Source: Yeosuana sp043876835 (GTDB taxonomy: Bacteria > Bacteroidota > Bacteroidia > Flavobacteriales > Flavobacteriaceae). From it: a stretch of 64,000 bases of DNA. The notes below the pieces were generated by a model, which did not search any database, was not told the origin of the DNA, and saw only the letters and a list, made by a program, of their open reading frames with translations. How positions within the stretch are numbered: position 1 is the first letter of the stretch; each line of letters begins with the position of its first letter. The position numbers and the translations under genes were made by a program. The DNA is taken from the NCBI RefSeq assembly GCF_043876835.1, contig NZ_JBAWJZ010000003.1:248001-312000 (forward strand). Direction: 5' to 3'. This document shows, one piece after another, positions 35,503 through 44,306 of the stretch.

Positions 35503-36735
35503 TTATTCTTCAAATTCTTCTCTTAGAATTCTAATAACATCTCTAATTGTTTCTTCTTCTAAATCTGTTCTTTTTACTAAGTCTTCTACATCTTGTTCTA
35601 AGATGCTTTTTGCTGTATCAAGTCCAGCTTTACTGAATTCTTGAATAATCCATCCTTCAATTTCATCTGTGAATTCAGATAATTCAACATCTTCTTCTGC
35701 ACCTTCTCTAAACACATCAATTTCATAACCAGTTAGTTGACCGGCTAAACGAATATTATGTCCACCTCTACCAATAGCTTTACTTACTTCTTCTGGTTTT
35801 AAAATAACTTCTGCACGTTTAGTTTCTTCATTAATTTTTATTGAAGTTACTCTTGCAGGGCTTAATGCTCTAGTTATGTATAGTTGTAAATTATTGGTGT
35901 AGTTAATAACATCAATATTTTCATTTCCTAACTCACGTACAATGCCATGTATTCTTGATCCTTTCATACCTACGCATGCTCCTACTGGATCAATTCTATC
36001 ATCATATGAATCTACAGCTACTTTTGCTTTTTCGCCTGGAATTCTAACTACATTTTTAATAGTAATCAACCCATCAAAAACCTCAGGAATTTCTTGTTCA
36101 AATAATTTTTCTAAAAATGCTGGCGAACTTCTAGACATGATAATGGTTGGTTTTGCTCCTTTAAGCTCAACACTATCAATTACACCTCTTACGTTATCTC
36201 CTTTTCTAAAAAAGTCTGAAGGAATTTGTTTTTCTTTTGGAAGAATGATTTCATTGCCTTCATCATCTAATAAAATAACTGCTCTGTGACGAATATGATG
36301 AACCTCGGCAGTATATATTTCACCTACTAAATCTTTAAACTGTTTGTAAACAATTGTATTATCGTGTTCGTGAATTTTTGAGATTAAATTTTGGCGTAAT
36401 GCTAAAATAGCTCTTCTTCCTAAATCTACTAATTTTACTTCTTCTGATACATCTTCGCCTACCTCAAAATCTGGTTCAATTTTGCGTGCTTCAGACAAAG
36501 AAATCTCTTGGTTTGGTTCTTTAACTTCTCCATCAGCAACCACAACGCGGTTTCTCCAAATTTCTAAATCGCCTTTATCAGGGTTAACAATAATGTCAAA
36601 ATTATCATCGTCTCCAAATTTCTTTTTTAAGGCACTTCTAAAGACATCCTCTAAAATCGCCATTAACGTTACACGATCAATTAATTTATCGTCTTTGAAT
36701 TCTGAAAACGATTCAATTAACGCAATATTCTCCAT
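35503..36735 (-). CDS. nusA: Transcription termination/antitermination factor NusA
   Basis: NusA binds RNA polymerase and nascent RNA and modulates pausing, termination and antitermination. The 410-residue protein has an N-terminal polymerase-binding domain, an S1 domain and tandem KH domains (VGACVGMKGSRIHGIVRELG and AIGRGGHNIRLAGQLTGYEI). The C-terminus is short and acidic, without the two acidic repeats of the E. coli protein. It lies 12 bases after rimP. In E. coli the operon is autoregulated through NusA, which is relevant to the hairpin before rimP here. Confidence 0.97.
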   Translation of the reverse strand: MENIALIESFSEFKDDKLIDRVTLMAILEDVFRSALKKKFGDDDNFDIIVNPDKGDLEIWRNRVVVADGEVKEPNQEISLSEARKIEPDFEVGEDVSEEVKLVDLGRRAILALRQNLISKIHEHDNTIVYKQFKDLVGEIYTAEVHHIRHRAVILLDDEGNEIILPKEKQIPSDFFRKGDNVRGVIDSVELKGAKPTIIMSRSSPAFLEKLFEQEIPEVFDGLITIKNVVRIPGEKAKVAVDSYDDRIDPVGACVGMKGSRIHGIVRELGNENIDVINYTNNLQLYITRALSPARVTSIKINEETKRAEVILKPEEVSKAIGRGGHNIRLAGQLTGYEIDVFREGAEEDVELSEFTDEIEGWIIQEFSKAGLDTAKSILEQDVEDLVKRTDLEEETIRDVIRILREEFEE

Positions 36736-36747
36736 AACTCTTTTGAA

Positions 36748-37209
36748 TTAAAATTTAATCATCACTTTTGCTTCTACAATATCACTATAAGCTAAATTAG
36801 CTTGTTTTACTACGGTTACTTTACCTTTTCCTTGCGGTTTTGGTTCTCTGGCTTTCCATTCTAACAAAATACCTTCTTCTGATACTCCTTTAAGAATGGC
36901 TTCAATTTTACCCGAAGTTGTTTTAACTTCAAAATCTCTCCCAATATTTTTTTTGTACTGTCTTTGATTAACTATAGGAGAAGTTGCGCCTGCCGAAGCT
37001 ACTTCTAATGCAAAATCAACTTCTTCTCTATCTAGATTATGTTCAATGGCTCGGCTTACAAACATGCAGTCTTCAACGCTAACTCCATTGTCGCCATCAA
37101 TTACAATATTTATTCTGTTGTCTTCAGAAATAGTCATGCCAATAAGAAACAAATCTGTTCTTTCCAACAGTGCCTTTTCCAGTAATTCTTTAACGGTATC
37201 TTTAAACAT
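36748..37209 (-). CDS. rimP: Ribosome maturation factor RimP
   Basis: RimP assists late assembly of the 30S subunit. The 153-residue length is normal. Visible marks are INIVIDGDNGVSVEDCMFVS and VDFALEVASAGATSPIVNQR, where most relatives have a Ser-Pro-Gly motif. The C-terminal Sm-like domain follows (GKIEAILKGVSEEGILLEWK). It is the first gene of the rimP-nusA-infB operon. Its start codon is preceded by a hairpin with a run of T, within about 65 bases of a likely promoter. Confidence 0.96.
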   Translation of the reverse strand: MFKDTVKELLEKALLERTDLFLIGMTISEDNRINIVIDGDNGVSVEDCMFVSRAIEHNLDREEVDFALEVASAGATSPIVNQRQYKKNIGRDFEVKTTSGKIEAILKGVSEEGILLEWKAREPKPQGKGKVTVVKQANLAYSDIVEAKVMIKF

Positions 37210-37218
37210 TTTTATTAT

Positions 37219-37244
37219 AAAAAGAGGGGACTTTCCGTCCCCTC
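37219..37244 (-). promoter_or_regulatory. Intrinsic-terminator hairpin in the rimP leader (putative attenuator)
   Basis: An 8-base-pair GC-rich stem GAGGGGAC/GTCCCCTC (37237-37244 with 37224-37231) and 5-base loop, followed on the minus strand by TTTTTATAAT. It ends about 10 bases before the rimP ATG, and the next gene upstream runs the other way. It therefore cannot simply end another minus-strand gene. Confidence 0.65.
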
Positions 37245-37271
37245 ATTTCCTTTTTTTGCCTTACAACGGCG

Positions 37272-37279
37272 CAAATATA
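37272..37279 (-). promoter_or_regulatory. -7 element of the rimP-nusA-infB promoter
   Basis: TATATTTG on the minus strand matches TAnnTTTG. A TTAG that could serve as -33 lies 19-20 bases upstream (37301-37298), one mismatch from TTG. Transcription would begin near 37266, ahead of the hairpin. Confidence 0.5.
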
Positions 37280-37353
37280 TAATTTTTTAATTGATTTCTA
37301 AAGTAATATTCATAAATTTATAAGTATTAAAGCCTACTTAACACAAACCGAAT

Positions 37354-38181
37354 ATGAAAAAAATATTAATACCTACCGACTTTTCAGAGCAAGCTGAAAA
37401 CGCTTTAAAAGTAGCTGCACAATTAGCTAAAAAGCATAATGCGGAAATTTATCTGCTTCATACGCTAGAGTTACCTATGCAAAAGATTGATCCTTTAAGC
37501 ACTAGTCAAAGTTTACCAGAGGCCATGTATTTCATGCAATTAGCACATAAACATTTTGAAAGCTTATTAGAAAGAAAATATTTGAAGGGTTTAAATGTTC
37601 ATGAAATTGTTGAATTTTATGAACCCTTTAGAGGTGTTTATCAAGTTTGCAAAAAACATGATATAGACTTAATAGTAATGGGATCGCATGGCACTAATAG
37701 CTTTAAAGAAATGCTAATTGGATCAAATACTGAAAAAATAGTCAGAACATCTGAAGTGCCTGTTTTAGTAGTTAAAAAAGAACACCCTGTATTTAAGGTT
37801 GACCATTTTGTATTTGCTTCAAATTTTAAAGACCATTACAAAACACCTTACCTTAAAGCAACTGAATTTGCTAAATTATTTAATGCTAAAATGCATCTTT
37901 TAATGGTTAATACTGCGGGGCATTTTATGACAACACATGACGCTAATGACCGCATGCACGAGTTTGCAAAAAGTGCTGATTTTGATAATTATACAGTTAA
38001 CATTTATAATGACATAAATGTTGAAAAAGGAATCATGAGTTTTTCTCAATCTATTTCTGCCGACTTAATAGGTATGTGTACTCATGGCAGAAGAGGACTT
38101 TCAAACTTTTTTAATGGTAGCATTAGTGAAGATTTGGTTAATAATGCTCAACGCCCAGTACTAACTTTTAAGATTGAATAA
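37354..38181 (+). CDS. Tandem-domain universal stress protein (UspA family)
   Basis: The protein has two Usp domains in 275 residues. The first (about residues 1-145) begins MKKILIPTDFSEQAENALKV and has an ATP-binding type motif in GSHGTNSFKEMLIGSNTEKI. The second (about 150-275) has a weaker version, CTHGRRGLSNFFNGSISEDL. Such proteins are cytosolic and usually linked to energy or stress status. It is monocistronic and divergent from rimP. Its 3' end is followed by a hairpin shared with tRNA-Gln. Confidence 0.93.
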   Translation: MKKILIPTDFSEQAENALKVAAQLAKKHNAEIYLLHTLELPMQKIDPLSTSQSLPEAMYFMQLAHKHFESLLERKYLKGLNVHEIVEFYEPFRGVYQVCKKHDIDLIVMGSHGTNSFKEMLIGSNTEKIVRTSEVPVLVVKKEHPVFKVDHFVFASNFKDHYKTPYLKATEFAKLFNAKMHLLMVNTAGHFMTTHDANDRMHEFAKSADFDNYTVNIYNDINVEKGIMSFSQSISADLIGMCTHGRRGLSNFFNGSISEDLVNNAQRPVLTFKIE

Positions 38182-38217
38182 TCTTTTATAGTGAATTCAA
38201 TTATTCCTAAAAATAAA

Positions 38218-38246
38218 AAACCCTAATCTTAATAAGATTAGGGTTT
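38218..38246. terminator. Bidirectional terminator between usp gene and tRNA-Gln
   Basis: A 13-base-pair stem (38218-38230 with 38234-38246) with a 3-base loop. On the minus strand it runs into TTTTTTATTT, an excellent terminator for tRNA-Gln. On the plus strand the T run is short (TTT). Confidence 0.8.
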
Positions 38247-38255
38247 ACAATTATG

Positions 38256-38328
38256 TTGGCTTACTAGGGCTCGAACCTAGACTCTTCTGGACCAAAACCA
38301 GACGTGTTGCCAGTTACACCATAAGCCA
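38256..38328 (-). tRNA. tRNA-Gln (anticodon TTG)
   Basis: A 73-base cloverleaf: acceptor stem TGGCTTA with TAAGCCA, anticodon stem TCTGG/CCAGA, loop TTTTGGT giving anticodon TTG, and T-arm TAGGTTCGAGCCCTA. CCA is not encoded. It is flanked by its own promoter and terminator. Confidence 0.95.
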
Positions 38329-38345
38329 ATGTGTAATTGAGGGTG

Positions 38346-38375
38346 CAAATTTAGCACAAAGTTTTATTTGCACAA
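38346..38375 (-). promoter_or_regulatory. Promoter of tRNA-Gln
   Basis: TTG (38375-38373), 19 bases, then TAAATTTG (38353-38346) on the minus strand, an exact Bacteroidota-type promoter ending 18 bases before the tRNA. Confidence 0.75.
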
Positions 38376-38571
38376 GTATTTTTTTGAAAAATAATCACAT
38401 GCCTCTACCATTTCTTCAAATTTAATATGGGTTAATTTGAATTACATTATCCTAATATTTTATCATTTCTTAAATTTATGTAAGAAATCAATTATGTTAA
38501 CACAATCCAAATACTTATATTCATTACATATTTATTCTTAAATTCGCCATCATAAATAAATAAAAAATCAA

Positions 38572-41500
38572 ATGACATATTTCAACTTTAAAAAATGGAA
38601 CACCTTAACTGGTTGGTTCACTTTTTTAATAGCTTTTATAACTTATGGTTTAACAATTGAGCCCACTGTAAGTTTTTGGGATGCAGGAGAGTATATTTTA
38701 ACATCATCAAAACTTCAGGTAGGACATCCTCCAGGAGCACCATTATTTCAAATGTTTGGAGCATTTTTTTCAATATTTACTTTTGGGAATAACCAACATG
38801 TAGGAATGATGCTAAATATGATGAGTGCCGTGGCTAGTGCATTTACTATTCTATTTATGTTCTGGACTATTACGCTTTTGCTCAAAAAAATGGTTATAAA
38901 AAACAAAGAATTGACTCAACAAAAAGCAATTGCTATTCTTGGTAGTGGCTTGGTTGGAAGTTTAGCTTTTACATTTACCGATTCTTTCTGGTTTAACGCT
39001 GTTGAGACAGAGGTTTATGCTATGGCAACTCTTATCATGTCAATTTTATTTTGGTTAGGTTTACGTTGGGAACAAGATATGAACAAACCAAGAGGTAACC
39101 GTTGGCTTATATTAATATCGTTTGTTATTGGATTATCGTTTGGAGTCCACTTTATGGGATTATTAACCATTCCGGCTATTGGGCTTATATATTATTTTAA
39201 AAATTATAAAACTGTCACACTTAAAAACTTCATTATTGCAAACTTGGTCTCTGTTGCTGTTTTGTTATTTGTTTTCAAACTTTTAGCACCAAACCTTTTA
39301 AAACTTTTTAGTGATTTTGAAATCTTCTTTGTAAATTCTGTAGGACTTCCTTTTAATTCAGGTTCAATTATTGCCGGGGTACTTTTGGTTGCCTTTATTT
39401 ATTTTGGATTAAAATATACTCGCAAAAAAAATTACACCCATATTAATACAGGTATTCTTTGTATAAGCTTTATCATCATTGGTTTTTCTTCTTGGTTATT
39501 ATTGCCAATTAGAGCCAATGCCAATGTGGTAATTAATGAAAACAATCCGTCAAGTGCCCGAGAGTTATTAGCCTATTATAACTTAGAACAATACCCGGAA
39601 ACCCATTTGTTTTACGGACCTCAATTTACAGATCAGTATGCTTATCTTGATGAGAACGAACCATATGTTGATGATAAACCAAAATACGAAAAAGATGAAG
39701 CAAAAGGCAAATACGTTATTGTAAACGATTATAAAAACGCTAAACAAAATTATAATCATAAACAAGCTTCAATTCTTCCAAGAATGTGGAGTGCAGAACA
39801 TGCCGAAAATTATATGATGTTTTCAGGTTATTTAGATTTTAAATTAAAACCTGATTACCAAATGCAAAATGAACTAAGAACACTTGTTACAAATTTTAAA
39901 AATGATGTTGCTAAAGGGAATGTTGATTATGAAGATTACAACAATTTTCTAAAACGTTACAAAAGTTATATTGAAGTTGAAAAACCTTCACTAGCTAGCA
40001 ACATAGTTTACATGATACAATATCAATTAGGATATATGTATTGGCGCTATTTCATGTGGAATTTCACCGGACGGCAAGATGATATTCAAGGTAGATTAGA
40101 CAATCATGGAAATTGGATTAGTGGTATTAAACCTATTGATAAATGGCATTTAGGCTTATCGCAAGACAACCTACCAAGTGATGTAAAGAATAATAAAGCA
40201 AGAAATACCTACTATTTTTTACCACTTATATTAGGTCTTATTGGGTTATTCTTTTTATTCAACAAAGACAAAAAACTGTTTTGGGTCATGTTGGTATTTT
40301 TCTTGTTTACAGGAGTAGCCATCCAATTTTACACCAATGTTCGTCCATTTGAACCAAGAGAACGAGATTATTCAGTTGTTGGCTCTTTTTATGTGTTTGC
40401 AATTTGGATTGGATTTGGTGTATTTGCCATATTTAATAGCTTAAAAAAATACTCATCTTCAAAATTTTTGGCACCAGCAATTACTATAGTTTGTTTAGTT
40501 TTAGTTCCCGGAATTATGGCTGCAAACAATTGGGATGACCATGATAGATCTGATAAATACACTGCCAAATCAATGGCCAAAATGTATTTAGATTCTTGCG
40601 GAAAAGATGGTATTTTATTTTCTATTGGCGACAATGACACCTTTGCGCTTTGGTATGCCCAAGAAATTGAAGGTTATAGAACAGACGTGAGAGTTGTAAA
40701 CACAAGTTTATTTCAAACGGATTGGTATATTGATCAGATGAAACGAAGAGCTTATGATAGTGATCCTGTTCCATCTCAACTTACACATGACCAATATAAA
40801 TATGGCACTAATGATTATATTATTAAAGAGCCAATTTTTAAAGACACTATTGAAGTAAAAGATCTCTTGAATTTTATAACAAGAAATGATGATGTTACTA
40901 AATATAAACACATTTTACAACAACAAGGAGTAGATATTAGCGGAATAAGAAACCAGGATTTAAATGCTAAATACTTGCCAACTGAGTTTTTAAGAATTCC
41001 TGTAAATAAAGAAAATGCTCTGAAATATGGCATTGTAAAACAAAAAGATGCCGATAAAATAGTGCCTTATATTGATATAAAAATTAAAGAAAGTGCGCTT
41101 TACAAAAACAGATTGTTAATGCTCGACATTGTTGCAAATAATGACTGGAAACGCCCTATTTATTTTACAGGTGGAAGTTTTGGTGATGATGATTACATCT
41201 GGATGAAAGACTATTTGCAACTGGATGGCATGTGCTACAAATTAGTTCCTATTAAAACGCCTGTTGATAAAGCAAACCCATTCGATATGGGAAGAGTAGA
41301 TAGCGATTTAATGTATGAAAAAGTAAAAAAATGGGATTGGGGAAATAGTGGTAGCCCAGATATTTATCATGATCCAGAAACACGCAAAAACTCCATTTCT
41401 TACAGAGGCAATTTAGCCCGTTTAATTGAACAATTAATAAATGAAGATAAGCTAAAAAAAGCTGAAGAAATTGCAGATATAGCTATGGTTAACATGCCTG

Positions 41501-41868
41501 TTGAATACTACGGGTATTACACACTATTAGAACCATATATTAGTGCATATTACGAAGTTGGAAACAAAGAAAAGGCAGAAAAGCTCTTTAAAGATGTTGC
41601 AAAAAAATATCAAGAAAATCTAACATATTATAGCGGATTGACCAAAACCAATCAAGAGCATATGTTTGAAGATATTTATACCGACATTCAACGATATAAA
41701 AGTCTTGTGGATGTATTGATAACCTATGATAAAGAATTTGCAAAAACTGAAAGCGAAATATTTAATTCATATTTAAAACTTTTCAATCATTTTTATGAAG
41801 ATGATTCATCTAACGAGAAGCACTCAGATATAGATATTCCAAATGATTCCAGTTTAGAAGCTAACTAA
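38572..41868 (+). CDS. Large DUF2723 membrane protein, putative GT-C glycosyltransferase
   Basis: An inner-membrane protein of 1098 residues. The N-terminal half has about a dozen transmembrane helices and begins with the DUF2723 signature: VSFWDAGEYILTSSKLQVGH (acidic pair Asp37 and Glu40 in the first outer loop), then PPGAPLFQ. A large soluble C-terminal region contains DNDTFALWYAQEIEGYRTDV and ends in helical, TPR-like sequence. The fold resembles lipid-sugar-dependent GT-C enzymes. The animal relative TMEM260 is a protein O-mannosyltransferase, so protein glycosylation is a fair inference. A polysaccharide deacetylase gene follows after 2 bases. Confidence 0.85.
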   Translation: MTYFNFKKWNTLTGWFTFLIAFITYGLTIEPTVSFWDAGEYILTSSKLQVGHPPGAPLFQMFGAFFSIFTFGNNQHVGMMLNMMSAVASAFTILFMFWTITLLLKKMVIKNKELTQQKAIAILGSGLVGSLAFTFTDSFWFNAVETEVYAMATLIMSILFWLGLRWEQDMNKPRGNRWLILISFVIGLSFGVHFMGLLTIPAIGLIYYFKNYKTVTLKNFIIANLVSVAVLLFVFKLLAPNLLKLFSDFEIFFVNSVGLPFNSGSIIAGVLLVAFIYFGLKYTRKKNYTHINTGILCISFIIIGFSSWLLLPIRANANVVINENNPSSARELLAYYNLEQYPETHLFYGPQFTDQYAYLDENEPYVDDKPKYEKDEAKGKYVIVNDYKNAKQNYNHKQASILPRMWSAEHAENYMMFSGYLDFKLKPDYQMQNELRTLVTNFKNDVAKGNVDYEDYNNFLKRYKSYIEVEKPSLASNIVYMIQYQLGYMYWRYFMWNFTGRQDDIQGRLDNHGNWISGIKPIDKWHLGLSQDNLPSDVKNNKARNTYYFLPLILGLIGLFFLFNKDKKLFWVMLVFFLFTGVAIQFYTNVRPFEPRERDYSVVGSFYVFAIWIGFGVFAIFNSLKKYSSSKFLAPAITIVCLVLVPGIMAANNWDDHDRSDKYTAKSMAKMYLDSCGKDGILFSIGDNDTFALWYAQEIEGYRTDVRVVNTSLFQTDWYIDQMKRRAYDSDPVPSQLTHDQYKYGTNDYIIKEPIFKDTIEVKDLLNFITRNDDVTKYKHILQQQGVDISGIRNQDLNAKYLPTEFLRIPVNKENALKYGIVKQKDADKIVPYIDIKIKESALYKNRLLMLDIVANNDWKRPIYFTGGSFGDDDYIWMKDYLQLDGMCYKLVPIKTPVDKANPFDMGRVDSDLMYEKVKKWDWGNSGSPDIYHDPETRKNSISYRGNLARLIEQLINEDKLKKAEEIADIAMVNMPVEYYGYYTLLEPYISAYYEVGNKEKAEKLFKDVAKKYQENLTYYSGLTKTNQEHMFEDIYTDIQRYKSLVDVLITYDKEFAKTESEIFNSYLKLFNHFYEDDSSNEKHSDIDIPNDSSLEAN

Positions 41869-41870
41869 AC

Positions 41871-42521
41871 ATGACTTTAGTTCCTATAAAAACACCTTCA
41901 GTAGTTAAAAAAATGTTTCCAAATTATACTTGGAGCATTCCAACTACTGAAGATGTTATTTACTTGACTTTTGATGATGGCCCAACTCCTGAAATAACAG
42001 AATGGACTTTACAGCAGTTAAAAAAATTTAATGCAAAGGCAACATTCTTTTGTATAGGTAATAACATTGAAAAGTATCCAGATGTTTTTCAAAGTGTCAT
42101 AGATCATGGTCATGCCATTGGCAATCATACGCATAACCATTTGAAAGGTTGGAAAACTTTAACCAAAGATTATATTGAAAATGTTTTAAAAGCCCATTCA
42201 GTAATAAACAATAAAGTATCTGGAAATAAACTTTTTCGCCCACCTTATGGAAGAATAAAACCTAAACAAGGTAAACAACTTAAAGAATTGGGATATCAAA
42301 TTATTATGTGGGATGTTATTTCTTTTGATTGGGATAAAGAAGTTTCCAATGAAAAATGTTTGGAAAATGTTATTAAAAACTCAGATAAAGGAAGTATCAT
42401 TGTATTTCATGATAGCGTAAAAGCTTCAAAAAACATGAAATATGCACTACCTAAAGTGCTAGAATATTACAGTAAACTGGGGTTTACTTTTAAATCGCTT
42501 GATTTTACAGGTATTGTTTAA
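41871..42521 (+). CDS. Polysaccharide deacetylase (NodB/CE4 family)
   Basis: A carbohydrate esterase family 4 domain making up nearly all of 216 residues, which removes N- or O-acetyl groups from sugars. Motifs appear in order: YLTFDDGPTP (catalytic base and metal Asp), ATFFCIGNNI, GNHTHNHL (metal histidines), RPPYGR, and IIVFHDS near the end. No signal peptide is visible, so cytosolic or cytosol-facing action is possible. It starts 2 bases after the DUF2723 gene, so translation is probably coupled. Its last 17 bases overlap the convergent thioredoxin-like gene. Confidence 0.93.
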   Translation: MTLVPIKTPSVVKKMFPNYTWSIPTTEDVIYLTFDDGPTPEITEWTLQQLKKFNAKATFFCIGNNIEKYPDVFQSVIDHGHAIGNHTHNHLKGWKTLTKDYIENVLKAHSVINNKVSGNKLFRPPYGRIKPKQGKQLKELGYQIIMWDVISFDWDKEVSNEKCLENVIKNSDKGSIIVFHDSVKASKNMKYALPKVLEYYSKLGFTFKSLDFTGIV

Positions 42522-42801
42522 TAATACCTATTAAAGTGTTAGCATCTTGCTCACCGCTTTGGCGCCATTTCATTTCACCATTTTTATAAATAATTAATGT
42601 TGGCAAGCCTTTTACTCTTAGTGCTTCTGCTAACTCTTGGTTCTTTTCAACATCAATCTTTATCACTTTAGCCTTATCGCCAAGTGCTGCAGCTACATCT
42701 CTTAAAACCGGATGCATCGCTGTAGATTGATCATTCCATTCGGTAAAAAAATCTAACAAAACAGGAATGTCTATATCTATTAGTTCCCCAAATTTTGACA
42801 T
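42505..42801 (-). CDS. Thioredoxin-fold protein lacking the CxxC active site
   Basis: The 98 residues have the full thioredoxin outline: PVLLDFFTEWNDQSTAMHPV, KVIKIDVEKNQELAEALRV and cis-Pro loop KGLPTLIIYKNGE. The position that should read WCGPC reads WNDQS (residues 22-26), so both redox cysteines are absent and there is no cysteine in the protein. A holdase, scaffold or co-chaperone role is more likely than disulfide chemistry (inference). A TACATTTG -7 box lies at 42820-42827. Confidence 0.88.
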   Translation of the reverse strand: MSKFGELIDIDIPVLLDFFTEWNDQSTAMHPVLRDVAAALGDKAKVIKIDVEKNQELAEALRVKGLPTLIIYKNGEMKWRQSGEQDANTLIGIIKQYL

Positions 42802-42964
42802 ACTATATTATTTATTAGTCAAATGTACTTATACAAACCTACATATTTTTTTGATATTACCATTATTCGTTATGAAATAGGTTCAATTCCTTAACAAATT
42901 AAAAATAAACAATTTCATTATAATTTTAACATTTTACATCAAAAACTGGTGTAAATAAGCCTCA

Positions 42965-44200
42965 TTATGCGTTACTTGTTCCTTTTTTAAGTTCTATAAC
43001 CGTAATTTCTGGCCATATTCCAACTCTTCCCGGAAATGCATGGTACCCAAAACCTCTATTTACATTTATAAACCTTCCAAATTCAGTGTAAAGTCCTGCC
43101 CATTGTTTATACACATACTGCGAAGGACTCCATCTAAAAAATCCAGGGATTTCTATACCCATTTGAAGACCGTGCGTGTGCCCACTTAAAGTTAGATGAT
43201 AATTAAAATCGTCATGCTTCACTTTATATTCCCAATGTGATGGATCATGTGACATTAAAATTTTAAAATCTTCCTTTTTTACTCCCTGTGAAGCTCTGTC
43301 CAAATCTCCAGCCTGATTAAAGCCTTTTCCCCAGTTTTCTATCCCAATTAAGGCAATTTTTTGGCCATCTCTTTCAATATATCTATGTTCATTTAACAAC
43401 AAATCAAACCCAATTTTAGGATGCACATCTTTAACTGCCTGAAAATTTCTTGCTTTATCTTCTTTTGAATCCCATTCTACATAATCACCATAATCATGAT
43501 TTCCTAAAATAGAAAACTTGCCATAAGGGGCTTCGAAATTTTTAAAAGCATCAATCCAAGCGTCCATTTCATCAGCTTTATTATTAACAATATCGCCTGT
43601 AAAAAGAAGCAAATCAGACTTTTGCTGGTTAATTAAATCAATTCCATACTGAATTTTATCAGGGTTTGTAAAACTCCCCGAATGAATGTCTGAAATTTGG
43701 GTAATTGTAAACCCATCAAAAGCTTCTGGTAAATCTTCAAAAGACAACTGATATTTTAAAACTTTATAATTATATCTTCCTTGAACAATTCCGTATATAA
43801 ACGATGCAAAAGGGATTGCTGCCAAACCTAAGGCTAGCCTTGAAATAAACAATCTTCTGCTTGGAATAGGTTTTGTAGCTCCACTTGAAAAATAAGATAT
43901 TATTTTTTGAAAAACCCTAACAACATCTTCACCAAACATGACTATTACAATAACCAATTTTGGAATAAAAAATGTTAGTACAAGCCCTAAAGCTAGCTGA
44001 AAACCTTTTGTTTGGCCAGCACTTCTAGGCGTTGAGTAAAGCGTATAAAACAAATTTATATAAATTGCTAGAGCAATAAGTATCCAAGCAATTTTTATAT
44101 ATCTGTTTTTTGTATTGGTTTTAATTGCTTGAAAGGCATAAAGCTCAACTAAAAAAAAGATTATTGAAAAAATAATAAGCGCAACAAAAAATCTGGACAT
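42965..44200 (-). CDS. Membrane-anchored metallophosphoesterase (YaeI-like)
   Basis: A calcineurin-like phosphoesterase with several N-terminal transmembrane helices (about residues 1-160) and a catalytic domain beyond. The dinuclear metal motifs are in order: ISDIHSGS, FTGDIVNNKADE, LGNHDYGDY, MSHDPSHW and SGHTHGLQ. At 411 residues it fits the family that acts at the cytoplasmic membrane; substrates are unknown here. A TAAATTTG box lies at 44214-44221, just upstream of the ATG. It is alone on its strand, 163 bases before the thioredoxin-like gene. Confidence 0.92.
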   Translation of the reverse strand: MSRFFVALIIFSIIFFLVELYAFQAIKTNTKNRYIKIAWILIALAIYINLFYTLYSTPRSAGQTKGFQLALGLVLTFFIPKLVIVIVMFGEDVVRVFQKIISYFSSGATKPIPSRRLFISRLALGLAAIPFASFIYGIVQGRYNYKVLKYQLSFEDLPEAFDGFTITQISDIHSGSFTNPDKIQYGIDLINQQKSDLLLFTGDIVNNKADEMDAWIDAFKNFEAPYGKFSILGNHDYGDYVEWDSKEDKARNFQAVKDVHPKIGFDLLLNEHRYIERDGQKIALIGIENWGKGFNQAGDLDRASQGVKKEDFKILMSHDPSHWEYKVKHDDFNYHLTLSGHTHGLQMGIEIPGFFRWSPSQYVYKQWAGLYTEFGRFINVNRGFGYHAFPGRVGIWPEITVIELKKGTSNA

Positions 44201-44306
44201 GGCAACTTTTTTTCAAATTTAAAAAGTTAAAGATACAATTACGTGTATTGAATGTAAGATTAACAATTTATTAAATCGTAACTATCATCTAAAAATATAT
44301 CAATAA

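Noticed and set aside
37202..37246. 14-codon leader ORF before rimP as a real peptide
   Set aside because: It has no amino-acid run suggesting attenuation and its ribosome site is poorly spaced. Kept only as a note in the attenuator finding.
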